Shown here one piece after another: positions 6,544 to 14,382 of a stretch of DNA of 30,718 bases. Both the position numbers and the translations under genes were made by a program. The notes below the pieces were generated by a model. That model had not been told where the DNA came from, searched no databases, and worked only from the letters and a program-made list of their open reading frames with translations. The stretch comes from a virus: positions 1-30,718 of the IMG/VR virus record IMGVR_UViG_3300037485_000659. One strand, given 5' to 3'. The stretch's first letter is position 1. Every line of letters starts with the position of its first letter.

Positions 6544-7850
6544 TAACATTCTACCGTTTCAACTATTATTTGTGTGTCGCCAGCCTCGACCTTAACCAAA
6601 CGCCCGCCGTCATCGAATGTCATTTCCCACAAGTTTTGTTTCCAGATTCCGCCGTTTGCGTCCCACCAAACCGTACCAACAACAGACAAAATCAGCCCCT
6701 TTTGAAAGTCCGCCGTCAAGTCCCATGGCGCGTCAGCGTCCGTCCCTGCCGTCGGGGATAACTGCAACGTTTTGTAGCCGTCGGCTGGCGTGTCCGTGTT
6801 CGTGTCCTGGTTCATCGAGCAGGAACACCAGAACGTCTCCTCTGACCCATAATCACCAAACGATGGAACAGTCCGCACGCGGATCACAGTGCCGTCAGGT
6901 ATCGGTCTATAATAATACGCGGCGGCAGGCTCCTCGACATCGTTGAAACAGTCAAACTGATCATCTTCAGGGTCTTCGCCGTCGAGTATAGACCACCCAC
7001 CATAGCCGACAACGTCAGAGCCGATATACTGCGCTTTTACGCATTTGTACCGCCACTGCCCATCGTCGCCAGTGAGTTCAGATGTCACCACTAACGCCGT
7101 GAATGTTTCTGTCCCTCCTGCGCCACCGCGTGGAGAGTTAAACCAATAATACGGAGTGCCGTCGTCTGGGTCAATGTGCGTGTGAACTCTGATTATAGTC
7201 CCGTCTGGTATGGCCTCGTGATTCTCGCCATCGGCGACTTCAGCATCATTAAACGCAGTTCCCGTGATGCCGTATTCCGCAACTGTTGTCCATGAATCGT
7301 AAGCGTTTGCAACCGTCGAGGCGTTGAAAGTCGCCTCAGCCCACGAGTATATCCATTTGCCTGTCTGTGATGCAGCGGATGAACTCAGTATTATTCCCGG
7401 AGTTAATCCTAGTTGTGAACCCTCGCCGACGTTGTAGGTGAATAATACTCCATCATATCCAGTTCCGATGTCAGGAGTTTTGCGGCCTGATACTATTGTG
7501 TCTTGCGGCACTGGATCAGTAGCCAGACCGTTTTCCTCGGCAGTGTTCAGTGCAGGGTAGAAAGATTTGGGGACTTCGACCAATTCCCACCCCTCTAATG
7601 TATACCGCACCTCTTCGACCGAATACATCCAACTGACATCATCAATAGGCTCCGCACCAATCAAGCGATAAAACTTTAGATTCACGTCAACGTTAGATAC
7701 CACCGCCCTGCCCTGCGGCATTTGTTGAGTAGACAGACCAGAGCCAGCCGTCACGAGTGCGTTATCCATGAGGTAGTTTACAATGTCAACTAGCTCATTG
7801 TATTTTTCAACAGTGGGGAACGCACCCTCGGCTTTGCGTGGTCGCCTCAT
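6543..7850 (-). CDS. Putative baseplate/tail-fibre protein with internal repeats
   Basis: A 435-residue protein. The N-terminal ~60 residues (PTVEKYNELVDIVNYLMDNA) look helical and may trimerise. The rest is beta-rich with about three diverged repeats. Each runs from a 'W.Y' strand (VSWMYSVEEV, GKWIYSWAEA, GQWRYKCVKA) to a 'FND.E...IPDGTIIRV.T' segment (clear in the last two) and an aromatic strand (YYWFN, FWCSC). Repeated beta modules of this kind form stacked domains in tail fibres and spikes. It lies two genes after the tape measure and overlaps its neighbour by ATGA. Host-receptor binding is inferred from position and architecture, not from a recognised domain. Confidence 0.6.
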   Translation of the reverse strand: MRRPRKAEGAFPTVEKYNELVDIVNYLMDNALVTAGSGLSTQQMPQGRAVVSNVDVNLKFYRLIGAEPIDDVSWMYSVEEVRYTLEGWELVEVPKSFYPALNTAEENGLATDPVPQDTIVSGRKTPDIGTGYDGVLFTYNVGEGSQLGLTPGIILSSSAASQTGKWIYSWAEATFNASTVANAYDSWTTVAEYGITGTAFNDAEVADGENHEAIPDGTIIRVHTHIDPDDGTPYYWFNSPRGGAGGTETFTALVVTSELTGDDGQWRYKCVKAQYIGSDVVGYGGWSILDGEDPEDDQFDCFNDVEEPAAAYYYRPIPDGTVIRVRTVPSFGDYGSEETFWCSCSMNQDTNTDTPADGYKTLQLSPTAGTDADAPWDLTADFQKGLILSVVGTVWWDANGGIWKQNLWEMTFDDGGRLVKVEAGDTQIIVETVEC

Positions 7851-8578
7851 AGCCCTAACCCTGCTGTGCCAAACGCTGCCGACGCGAAGACAACACTCCC
7901 GCTTGGCTGCAATAATACCGTGTCCCAGCTGCCTGTAGACGGGTCAAGCGATTTATTCCAACCCTGCGGATTGATTTTGAAGTCGTATTCCAGATTGTAG
8001 TAACCACCGGAGACCCGCCTCGACTTGTAGCCAGCAAAGAGCACCGTCCCCACACCGTAAGCGTATGACTCCCCGTTAGGCGTCCACGTGTCCGAGTTGA
8101 TCTTGCCTAATAACGCCATAATTGAGCTTGTTGGCTCAGGAGAGATCGGATCAAGCGTTATCGTGAGGCTGCCCATCGCCACGGGTATAACTATTGCCGC
8201 GTCTAACGGCACTCCGCTGCCAGCGAAATAGCCCACGTGGCCTAGACTGAGCAACTCGCCCGCGAGGTCTTTACTGACGCCCGCCACGGATGCAGTCCCG
8301 CCCTTGCTGTAGGTCAACTCCAGTTTGCAGTGAGTATAGCCGCCGCCGAGATAGCCGGTAGACCCTGCTACCTGCCCATAGCCCCTGTATGATATTTGCG
8401 AGAGTTGGAGTTCATCATCGCCAGGATAGAAGTCGTTTATCTCTGGCACGCCCGGAACAGCCTGCCAGCCCTCATACGGCTCAACCAGCATAAACCGCTT
8501 TCGGGTCTCGGTGTTGAAGCGACCAATGGTTCCGCTGCCGTTGTCGTAGTTTTCAAACAGCTCAATTACACTGCTCAT
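7847..8578 (-). CDS. Putative distal tail / tail-tip protein
   Basis: A 243-residue predicted beta-rich protein immediately after the tape measure, the position usually held by the distal tail protein. It is rich in Gly, Ser, Tyr and aromatic residues (YRGYGQVAGSTGYLGGGYTH, SGGYYNLEYDFKINPQGWNK). The segment YDFKINPQGWNK followed by LDPSTGSW suggests an end-cap domain seen in late phage proteins of this position. No clear family match is recalled. The start shares ATGA with the tape-measure stop and has AGGT 5 nt upstream. Function is inferred from gene order. Confidence 0.55.
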   Translation of the reverse strand: MSSVIELFENYDNGSGTIGRFNTETRKRFMLVEPYEGWQAVPGVPEINDFYPGDDELQLSQISYRGYGQVAGSTGYLGGGYTHCKLELTYSKGGTASVAGVSKDLAGELLSLGHVGYFAGSGVPLDAAIVIPVAMGSLTITLDPISPEPTSSIMALLGKINSDTWTPNGESYAYGVGTVLFAGYKSRRVSGGYYNLEYDFKINPQGWNKSLDPSTGSWDTVLLQPSGSVVFASAAFGTAGLGL

Positions 8579-11535
8579 TGTGTACCTGCTATCGCGTTTT
8601 CTAGTGATTTTAGACTCCGCGCCGAAGCGACCTGCGCCTCATACGCTTTGTCCAGCGTGGCATTTGTTGCCTGTAGTTTCCCGCCGACATCGCCGCCCAT
8701 TCCCGCACCCATCCCGATCATCTGTGGTGACTGCGGCATTTGTGGGCCTGCAAACGCCACTTGCAATGATGATTCCGCCATCTTACGCCAGAGGCTCTCT
8801 ACGCTGCCTGCGCCGGTCATCTGGCTTAACTGTTGCAGCATATCCATACGCTCATCGTTGCGCGTATCTTCCTGCTGTCCCATCGCTGCCCGTTGCGCCA
8901 TCGTGTCGGCATCATAGGCGGATAGTATCTCCGCTTTGAGTTCCGCGTCAGCGATAGACTCGTCAAACGCTTTGCGCTCGGCTGCCCGCTGCCGGTCAAA
9001 CTGTGCGATCCTCATTGCCGTCTCGCCGTAAAGGATGCCCACGAGGCGGTCAGAGTATTCTTGCAGATAGCTTGTGGCTTTCTGCCACGCGGACATCTGC
9101 GTGGTGATCTCCGTCTGCTGTGCCTCGTTCGTTTTCTTGGCTATGTCAGCCCTGATGTTTATGACCGCGCCCGCGTATGTGCGATCAATTGCAATTTGTT
9201 TCTCCCGGAACGACTGCCAGATGTCAGCCTCGCGTGCCGCTGTATTCTCACCAATTGCGGCGTTGCGTGCTAGGTCTCCTAGTTTCTGACTAAGTGAAAG
9301 TTCGTTTTCAGCCGTGGCGGTCGACTTCGCACCCTGCGCCGTTACGAAACGCGGGTCATACTGTTTACTCGTTTCGTCTATCCACTCGCCGATGAACTCT
9401 TTGTATTGTGACAGCCGCATATTTTGCGAAGCAGTATCTTCGTCAAGTGCGTTTTTCGCGATTGCAGAATAGCGGTCTTTTGTGTCTTTTATCTGTTTGT
9501 CAGTTTCGATATTGCGGAGTGCTTCGCCCTCTTTGAGTATGGTCATCTCCATCTCTGTATAGCGGTCGATGTAGTCACTGCGTATAGCCGCTATCTCAGC
9601 CTCTCCGGCTGCCACTTCGCGAGTTTGAGCCTCTCTAATTGCTTTGTTCATTTCGAGAGTTATTTTCTCAAGCCGCCCAGCATTCCGAATTGCTACCGCC
9701 TCATTTATCGCGTCGGCTTTTGCTTGGTCGTCAGCCGTTATACCCGTGCTGGAAGCCACGCCACCAGATGATGCAGCCCCGCCGGAATGTTGCAGGTCTA
9801 ACAGTTCGGCCTGTAGTGTTCTCTGGCGCGCCTGCGCTGCCGTTATACGCGCCTCATTCGCACGGATGAAAGCGTCGGCACTACCGGTTATAATTCTCCA
9901 CTGTGCCGCCACGGTCTCAACCGCCCCCACAGGATTCCTCTGGGATTCAATGTTTTGGCGAGCTTCTTCCTCTTTGACCGCCTGCGCTGTCGCTAGGTCT
10001 CTTAGCCGCTGCATCTGCAATAGCCGCAGTTCCTCAGTTGCCGCCTGAGTTTGACCGCTCAGAACTCCCATAGAGTTCCCGATCAACTGGTTGCCTGATA
10101 CCACTTCGGGAGCGATAGTGCGAATTTGTGACAGTAGAGAGTTCATCCTGTCTAATTCAACATTCGTTTTATCGTTTTTGTCCCTCAAAGTCTCATACTC
10201 AGAAATCATTTTCTTGGCGTTTTCAATCTGTGCTTTCCGAGCGTTTACGTTTTCAATCGCCGCCTCGGTGTTGTCAGCTTCCTGCGCCGCCAGTGTTTTC
10301 TGAGCATTTACGATTGCATATATGCCCACGCCCAACAGAGCCAACGCTGCAATAACTGCCACGATCGGATTAGCAGCGAGCCATATAAACGCTTTACTCA
10401 GCGCGGGAATTGCCAAACCTAATTGAGCAATCAGTGAGATTAGCGGGCCGAGAGCCGCAGTTAGTGCCAACATCGTCACGATCAATTTTTTTGTTTCCGG
10501 GTTCAAGTCACCAAACCATTCGACCAACCCACGCACCCACTTGACTGCCGACTCTAACGCAGGTATAACACTATCAGTCAAGATCGGCATAAACGACATC
10601 GCGAGTTGCTGTGTGATTCCTACGAAGCGGCTCTTTAGGTCATCCATAGCCGCATCCATACGCCCCGCCGCCGCTAGTGCGTCCGTGTCCAGGACTAAAC
10701 CAAACTCCGACGCCCTGTTCTTTGCATTCTCAAACTCGGTAGCAGACATCGCGAGGATAGGTAACAGATCGGATGCCCCGCGCCCGAATATCTGGGATGC
10801 AAGCATCGTGCGCTCAGTGGCATTGCCCATATTCTGCAACGCTCTAATGAGTTCCGGAAACAACTCATTCATACTGCGGAGCTGCCCGTCAGAGCCTCTG
10901 GCGTTCACTCCCAGCCGTTTGAATGCTTCAGCCACGTTGCCGGTGTCCTGTTCCACGCCCATCAGTTTCCGCTGTACCATTGTCGAGGCGTTAGCGATAG
11001 CCTCAAACGAAAGCCCAGACTGGTCAGCGACAAACTTGAGTTGCTGGAGTAGCGTGGTATTCAAGCCCGTTTGTTTGCTCATATTGTCGAGCTTCTCAGA
11101 TAGGTCGGCAGTTTTCACAGCAAACGCACCAATAGCGGTAGCTGCTGCCACCAGCGGAGCAGTTATGCCCATAGTGAGCTTGTTACCGACATCAGCTAAT
11201 TTCTGCCACTTTTGCTGGTTGTCGGCAATAGCGGCGTTCAGTATCTCCATCCTACGAGCAACGCCCGCGAGCTGGTCATCCATCGCCTTGATAGCAGCAG
11301 GGTCAGCGTTCTTGACTTGCAAAATTAACACGCCAGACTGCAGGCGTTTCGCCTCAGCTTCCAGCGTCTTGAGTTCGCGCACCATCGTCAGCACGTTTGT
11401 AGAGTCGGCTTTCACGTCGAGCTTTAGTTGTTTCGACAGCGTGTTGAGCTTGGTCTCCACCGAGACCATCGCCGCGTTAAACTCGCCGATCTTCGCCCCG
11501 ACTTTGACAAATATATCAGCTACTTGTGTTGACAT
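8575..11535 (-). CDS. Tail tape measure protein
   Basis: A 986-residue protein whose length sets tail length (by the usual ~0.15 nm per residue, roughly 150 nm). The N-terminus is helical/coiled coil. Residues 130-310 hold the tape-measure domain (DNMSKQTGLNTTLLQQLKFV, MVQRKLMGVEQDT, FGRGASDLLPIL). Residues ~348-411 hold several hydrophobic segments (LIVTMLALTAALGPLISLIA, VAVIAALALLGVGIYAIV). The rest is long Ala/Gln/Glu-rich coiled coil. No lytic transglycosylase or peptidase domain is obvious. GGGAGGG lies upstream of the start. It follows the frameshifting chaperone, as in lambda, and overlaps its 3' end by 20 bp. Confidence 0.95.
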   Translation of the reverse strand: MSTQVADIFVKVGAKIGEFNAAMVSVETKLNTLSKQLKLDVKADSTNVLTMVRELKTLEAEAKRLQSGVLILQVKNADPAAIKAMDDQLAGVARRMEILNAAIADNQQKWQKLADVGNKLTMGITAPLVAAATAIGAFAVKTADLSEKLDNMSKQTGLNTTLLQQLKFVADQSGLSFEAIANASTMVQRKLMGVEQDTGNVAEAFKRLGVNARGSDGQLRSMNELFPELIRALQNMGNATERTMLASQIFGRGASDLLPILAMSATEFENAKNRASEFGLVLDTDALAAAGRMDAAMDDLKSRFVGITQQLAMSFMPILTDSVIPALESAVKWVRGLVEWFGDLNPETKKLIVTMLALTAALGPLISLIAQLGLAIPALSKAFIWLAANPIVAVIAALALLGVGIYAIVNAQKTLAAQEADNTEAAIENVNARKAQIENAKKMISEYETLRDKNDKTNVELDRMNSLLSQIRTIAPEVVSGNQLIGNSMGVLSGQTQAATEELRLLQMQRLRDLATAQAVKEEEARQNIESQRNPVGAVETVAAQWRIITGSADAFIRANEARITAAQARQRTLQAELLDLQHSGGAASSGGVASSTGITADDQAKADAINEAVAIRNAGRLEKITLEMNKAIREAQTREVAAGEAEIAAIRSDYIDRYTEMEMTILKEGEALRNIETDKQIKDTKDRYSAIAKNALDEDTASQNMRLSQYKEFIGEWIDETSKQYDPRFVTAQGAKSTATAENELSLSQKLGDLARNAAIGENTAAREADIWQSFREKQIAIDRTYAGAVINIRADIAKKTNEAQQTEITTQMSAWQKATSYLQEYSDRLVGILYGETAMRIAQFDRQRAAERKAFDESIADAELKAEILSAYDADTMAQRAAMGQQEDTRNDERMDMLQQLSQMTGAGSVESLWRKMAESSLQVAFAGPQMPQSPQMIGMGAGMGGDVGGKLQATNATLDKAYEAQVASARSLKSLENAIAGTQ

Positions 11536-12294
11536 CTGCTACCCTCCCGCCGAATGCCTGATTTAGAAGTTTGGCTATCATCTGTTGATCCTGCCACGTT
11601 TGCGCCCGTTTCGGTTTAGCGGCTTTCTGTGTGGGCATGAAGTCCTGTGGACTCCACGGGTCACGCTTGGTCTTGGGGTCACGGTTGATATTAGCCAACA
11701 CGGCACAGATAAGAGCCGCGTGGCTTGCGTCTCTCTCGTAACTCGCTGTATGCCGTTTGACTAGCATATCAAACTCCTTATACGTCAGCTTCCAAAACTC
11801 GCCATCGGTCAGCCGTAGATCATACCGACCAATAGCCCATAACTCTAGCCACGTTGGAGGTTCTCCGCGTTTCCCGAGTCTGGTTCACCGTCCGCCTGTT
11901 CCGACTTGGGGAGAGCCTCGCGGATCGCCTCGAATAGTTTCGTACCGATCTCTGCCACGTTACCGGCATTGACCAAACGCCCCGCCTGGCGCAGTGTTAG
12001 TGAGCTATCAGGACCACCCAAACACGCCCAAAGCAACGCTCGGAGATCACGTGCATTGATCGCATCCCGTGCGATTAGTTCACCCACAACATTGATTCCT
12101 GCGCTCAAGTTATCACCACCGGCACTCACCGACTGAAGCGATTCTCGGAGAGTCTCGAAGATCGGCGCAATGAACTTCAAAACGCTCTTTCCGGTCTCAT
12201 CCTCAAAGTCGCTCATAGCGGAGAAGTCGAGCCGCAGCTCATAAGACTTGCCGCCGAGTTCAATTTCTACAGGTTTGACTATTGCGCGTGTCAT
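11516..12294 (-). CDS. Tail assembly chaperone, -1 frameshift product (gpGT-like)
   Basis: Predicted fusion of the upstream chaperone ORF with the -1 frame. Ribosomes read 142 codons from 12294, slip at GGGAAAC (11875-11869), and continue R-G-E-P-P-T-W-L-E-L-W with no stop to 11516, giving about 259 residues. The -1 part includes a typical T-domain start (GEFWKLTYKEFDML), followed by VKRHTASYERDASHAALICA and NINRDPKTKRDPW, then a basic tail. An internal ATG at 11767 makes the second half look like a separate 83-residue gene, but its coding sense begins further upstream and it lacks an independent site. In lambda, gpG and gpGT bind tape measure and tube protein during tail assembly. Confidence 0.85.
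11845..12294 (-). CDS. Tail assembly chaperone, unshifted product (gpG-like)
   Basis: A 149-residue helical protein made when ribosomes do not shift. It starts TRAIVKPVEIELGGKSYELR and has LRLDFSAMSDFEDETGKSVL, the beta-hairpin-then-helices pattern seen at the start of many tail chaperones, and ends SGNAENLQRG. The slippery site is at codons 140-142, eight codons before the stop. It lies between the tail tube and tape-measure genes, as expected. The start overlaps the preceding 37-codon gene by ATGA and has no strong site, so it is probably translationally coupled. The unshifted form should be the more abundant product. Confidence 0.85.
   Translation of the reverse strand: MTRAIVKPVEIELGGKSYELRLDFSAMSDFEDETGKSVLKFIAPIFETLRESLQSVSAGGDNLSAGINVVGELIARDAINARDLRALLWACLGGPDSSLTLRQAGRLVNAGNVAEIGTKLFEAIREALPKSEQADGEPDSGNAENLQRG
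11869..11875 (-). other. Programmed -1 ribosomal frameshift site GGGAAAC
   Basis: On the minus strand the heptamer reads G GGA AAC in the frame of the chaperone gene (GGA is codon 141), an ideal X XXY YYZ slippery site. Lambda uses GGGAAAG at the same place in its G-T pair. Frame 0 ends eight codons later, while the -1 frame stays open for 117 codons. A small GGAG-AAC-CTCC hairpin follows within 10 nt. Confidence 0.88.
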
Positions 12295-12404
12295 TTCTTT
12301 TTTGCCGCCGGTTTGGTTGCCGTTTTGGTCACACTCTTTTTCGTGAACGTCTTGCGCTTGTCGCCGAACCGCGCTAACAGTTCCGCTTTGGTTGCTTTAG
12401 CCAT
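12291..12404 (-). CDS. Small Lys/Thr-rich basic protein
   Basis: A 37-residue protein: MAKATKAELLARFGDKRKTF, then a tail of Lys, Thr, Ala and Pro. The start at 12404 has AGGGAGG 5 nt upstream, one of the best sites in the window, and the stop overlaps the chaperone start as ATGA. This placement suggests it is truly translated and may couple translation to the chaperone gene. The tail resembles histone-like or intrinsically disordered basic peptides. No family is recognised. It could be a small virion or assembly protein. Confidence 0.65.
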   Translation of the reverse strand: MAKATKAELLARFGDKRKTFTKKSVTKTATKPAAKKK

Positions 12405-12429
12405 GTTATCCTCCCTATATGATATATGG

Positions 12430-12456
12430 TAGGGAGGGGACAAATTGCCCCCTCCC
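12430..12456 (-). promoter_or_regulatory. Hairpin between tail-tube gene and small basic gene
   Basis: GGGAGGGG (12432-12439) and CCCCTCCC (12449-12456) form an 8-bp GC-rich stem with a 9-nt loop just after the tail-tube stop codon. There is no U-tract on the leftward transcript, so it is not a classic terminator. It may protect the mRNA 3' end of the abundant tube transcript or act as a partial attenuator. Confidence 0.5.
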
Positions 12457-12465
12457 ATTGACTGA

Positions 12466-12903
12466 CTAGCTGCCGCCTGGTGTCCAAGTCGGCGAGCCGG
12501 TAACCTTGAAAGTCGCAGTAAACGGCAATAGGCCGTCCACGGGAGCGTCTCCCGTCTTGAGTTTCGAAACTATCGCATCAAACGCCCAAGATGAGCCGTC
12601 GGGGAATGACATAGCCATTGCCCTAACGCCGCCTGTGGTGTCCTGTGCGAAGTGCGCTATGACAGCATTCTGCCCAGCATCGCCAGCGTATAGCTGCCCC
12701 TCAACGGAGCATTCACCAGCATCCCTGATGCCCTGGATGAATTGCTTATAGCCGTCCGCGTTGTCGTGGTTAGTAGCGTCAAGCACGTTTGCCGTCTGCT
12801 CTAGCCCGCCGATGTTGTTCAGCGATCCGATGGTCTCAGCACCCACATCGGTATACGCCAGTATCGTTCCGTAGCTTTTGGTAGCCGTGATTGTAGTGGC
12901 CAT
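12466..12903 (-). CDS. Major tail tube protein
   Basis: A 145-residue protein with the lambda gpV/TP901-type tube fold pattern: an N-terminal ATKSYGTILAYTDVGAETIG strand region, the conserved-style segment LDATNHDNADGYKQFIQGIRDAGE, and a C-terminal beta part ending DGLLPFTATFKVTGSPTW. In this family the 'D.T.......YK.F..G..D.GE' motif is typical. The protein forms the hexameric rings of the non-contractile tail tube. AGGAGG lies upstream of the ATG. It lies between tail terminator and chaperone genes, and is followed by a GC hairpin. No sheath gene is present, which supports a siphovirus. Confidence 0.9.
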   Translation of the reverse strand: MATTITATKSYGTILAYTDVGAETIGSLNNIGGLEQTANVLDATNHDNADGYKQFIQGIRDAGECSVEGQLYAGDAGQNAVIAHFAQDTTGGVRAMAMSFPDGSSWAFDAIVSKLKTGDAPVDGLLPFTATFKVTGSPTWTPGGS

Positions 12904-12915
12904 AGATTAGCCCTC

Positions 12916-13290
12916 CTAGGTAATGTCAGCCTGGATTGTGACATCCAGAACGGTCTGATGGACACGTGCGCCCGGCTCGTAGATGTCGACCTCATTCTGT
13001 ACAAATGCCGTGGCGTCGTTTAGTTCGCCCATCTCGCCAGTGTAACCGCTCAACGCGGCTTTGACCTCTCCCGCGAGCGTCTTTGCCGCCGCGTAAGTGG
13101 CCGCGAAGCAACTGACCTGCATCAGCCCTGTTTCCATACCGCAGTCTCCGTCGTGTGTAACTAGAGGTCTCCCTGCTATGCGCTGCAAACGCACCGCCGG
13201 AAAAGTTATCCCGTCTGGAAACAGTATCGAATGGACTGGCACGTCCAGTTGTTCGCTCAGATATGTATATAGCCCCTGTTCAATAGTCAC
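12916..13290 (-). CDS. Tail terminator/completion protein (DUF3168-like)
   Basis: A protein of about 124 residues (TIEQGLYTYLSEQLDVPVHSIL..., then GMETGLMQVSCFAATYAAAKTLAGEVKAALSGY) with the alpha/beta pattern of DUF3168 / SPP1 gp17 tail-completion proteins, which cap the tail end that joins the head. I place the start at the GTG at 13290, because GGGGAGG lies 6 nt upstream and the GTG overlaps the previous TAG (TAGTG). An ATG at 13305 in the same frame has no ribosome binding site. Its place between the gp10-like and tube genes is standard for siphoviruses. Confidence 0.8.
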   Translation of the reverse strand: MTIEQGLYTYLSEQLDVPVHSILFPDGITFPAVRLQRIAGRPLVTHDGDCGMETGLMQVSCFAATYAAAKTLAGEVKAALSGYTGEMGELNDATAFVQNEVDIYEPGARVHQTVLDVTIQADIT

Positions 13291-13685
13291 TAGGAGCCTC
13301 CCCATAATGATTCAAGTTTGCGCCGGATGTTATCGGCAAATGTTTTCTCGACAGCTTTCTGTGTTACAGATAGTGCGCCTCGGAGGTATGACATTGATGG
13401 CATGTGCTTAGTCCCATACTCCTGATACCTCGCATACTCAACAGCAGTTCCCACTACTACCGTGTTTTCGCTGCCGTCGTGCTTTACGCCGTCCACCAAC
13501 AACGCCGGAGACTCAACACGGCTGCTGGCAGTGCGCGTGGCGTATGTGATGGAGTTCCTTAGCCTGCCCGTGTCATACGGAGCCATTTCCTGCGCCCGAC
13601 GTGCGATGATCGCACCACTCTCAATAAGTGCCGCGTCAACCGCTTCCTGTAGCGCATTAGCTAGTTGGCGTGCTGAGACTCCCAT
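13290..13685 (-). CDS. HK97 gp10-like head-tail/tail assembly protein
   Basis: A 131-residue protein with the hallmark segments of the HK97 gp10 family: an N-terminal helix, then RRAQEMAPYDTGRLRNSITY, a GTAVEYARYQEYGTKHMP segment and a C-terminal helix with LRGALSVTQKAVEKTFADNI. 'AP.DTG.L..SI' followed by 'YA.Y.E.GT' is diagnostic. These proteins take part in joining tails to heads or in early tail assembly. GTGGAGG lies upstream of the start, which overlaps the preceding gene by 29 bp. Gene order is that of SPP1- and HK97-like phages. Confidence 0.88.
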   Translation of the reverse strand: MGVSARQLANALQEAVDAALIESGAIIARRAQEMAPYDTGRLRNSITYATRTASSRVESPALLVDGVKHDGSENTVVVGTAVEYARYQEYGTKHMPSMSYLRGALSVTQKAVEKTFADNIRRKLESLWGGS

Positions 13686-14064
13686 CGTTCTGCCTCCACA
13701 GTAGGTCTACCTGCAATAGATCGCCCTGCTGGTGTACATCGTTCACGGCTTTCACGTCGTATGTTTTGCCGTCGTATTCCACGCGGTCGCCTGGCTGGAT
13801 GTCAGTTGTCACCTCGACCGGCGGCGTCGCCGTTGTCGTGGTCACTGGGTCGAGGTATAGCCGATGAGTTGCAGCATAGCCGTGATGGAACGCTGCAAAC
13901 TGCTGGTCTCCGCTCATTTGTCGCAAGACCCCCGACCCCTCCCACACCGGCTCAACACTCCACGTTTTCTCAGGCGCACCGAATGCATCGGATGCCTCGG
14001 TGAACCGGTAGACGGCGAAGCCAGATGTTAGCCACTCCGGGAATATGTCGGCGAGTGTGCCCAT
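13657..14064 (-). CDS. Head-tail joining (head closure/stopper) protein
   Basis: A 135-residue beta-rich protein with FRFTEASDAFGAPEKTW-like N-terminus and a typical stopper-family C-terminal part (DIQPGDRVEYDGKTYDVKAVNDVHQQGDLLQVDL). 'GDRV.Y.G..Y.V..V.......L...L' is characteristic of SPP1 gp16 / head-tail joining proteins. It closes the portal channel after packaging and forms part of the connector. The start overlaps the adaptor stop as TAATG with GGTGAGG upstream. It follows the adaptor gene, as expected. Confidence 0.85.
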   Translation of the reverse strand: MGTLADIFPEWLTSGFAVYRFTEASDAFGAPEKTWSVEPVWEGSGVLRQMSGDQQFAAFHHGYAATHRLYLDPVTTTTATPPVEVTTDIQPGDRVEYDGKTYDVKAVNDVHQQGDLLQVDLLWRQNDGSLSTPTS

Positions 14065-14327
14065 TATGTAAACCTCACCTGTTTGAACGGGTTCAGCAGT
14101 CCGAGTAGTGCCGGAGGAAAGTCAGTTGAATATGTGACCTGCATATCACCCAGACGTTTTGACTGCACGTTATCTGCGCCCGCCTGCGCCAGAAACGTCG
14201 TGGCTTTTGCGATGAACAACTCCACCGCCGGAGGCGCAGTGATAGCCGTCCACCCCACGCGCCGGTTGCAGTAGTTGTTCGCGAAATCTAACAGAGCTTC
14301 CGTGATGTCAACTGTATCATCTATCAT
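14064..14327 (-). CDS. Head-tail connector/adaptor protein (gp15-like)
   Basis: An 87-residue mainly helical protein (ITEALLDFANNYCNRRVGWT, PAVELFIAKATTFLA) ending with LGDMQVTYSTDFPPALLGLLNPFKQVRF. The closing 'G...V.Y.....P..L..L..Y' pattern is that of SPP1 gp15 / HK97 gp6-type adaptors, which bind under the portal. GAGGGAG lies 6 nt before the ATG. It is the first tail-side gene after the accessory cassette, whereas in related phages it directly follows the major capsid gene. A candidate extended -10 lies just upstream. Confidence 0.82.
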   Translation of the reverse strand: MIDDTVDITEALLDFANNYCNRRVGWTAITAPPAVELFIAKATTFLAQAGADNVQSKRLGDMQVTYSTDFPPALLGLLNPFKQVRFT

Positions 14328-14344
14328 GTCAATCTCCCTCGCCT

Positions 14345-14353
14345 AGTATACCA
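14345..14353 (-). promoter_or_regulatory. Candidate extended -10 promoter before the connector gene
   Basis: In the 55-nt gap between the radical SAM and adaptor genes, the minus strand reads TGGTATACT (14353-14345), a TGn extended -10. A weak TTGCTA lies 19 bp upstream. It could restart transcription of the tail genes after the inserted cassette. The evidence is motif only. Confidence 0.35.
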
Positions 14354-14382
14354 CGATTAGTCAGGTTGGTAGCAATTGCACG

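Noticed and set aside
10541-11566. Plus-strand open frame of 341 codons antisense to the tape measure
   Set aside because: It lacks a ribosome binding site, has Ser/Ala-biased composition expected from the complement of a coiled-coil gene, and the minus-strand gene is strongly supported.
11516-11767. Independent 83-residue gene between chaperone and tape measure
   Set aside because: Coding sense continues upstream of its ATG into the -1 frame of the chaperone gene, with an ideal slippery site, so it is the C-terminal part of a frameshift product.
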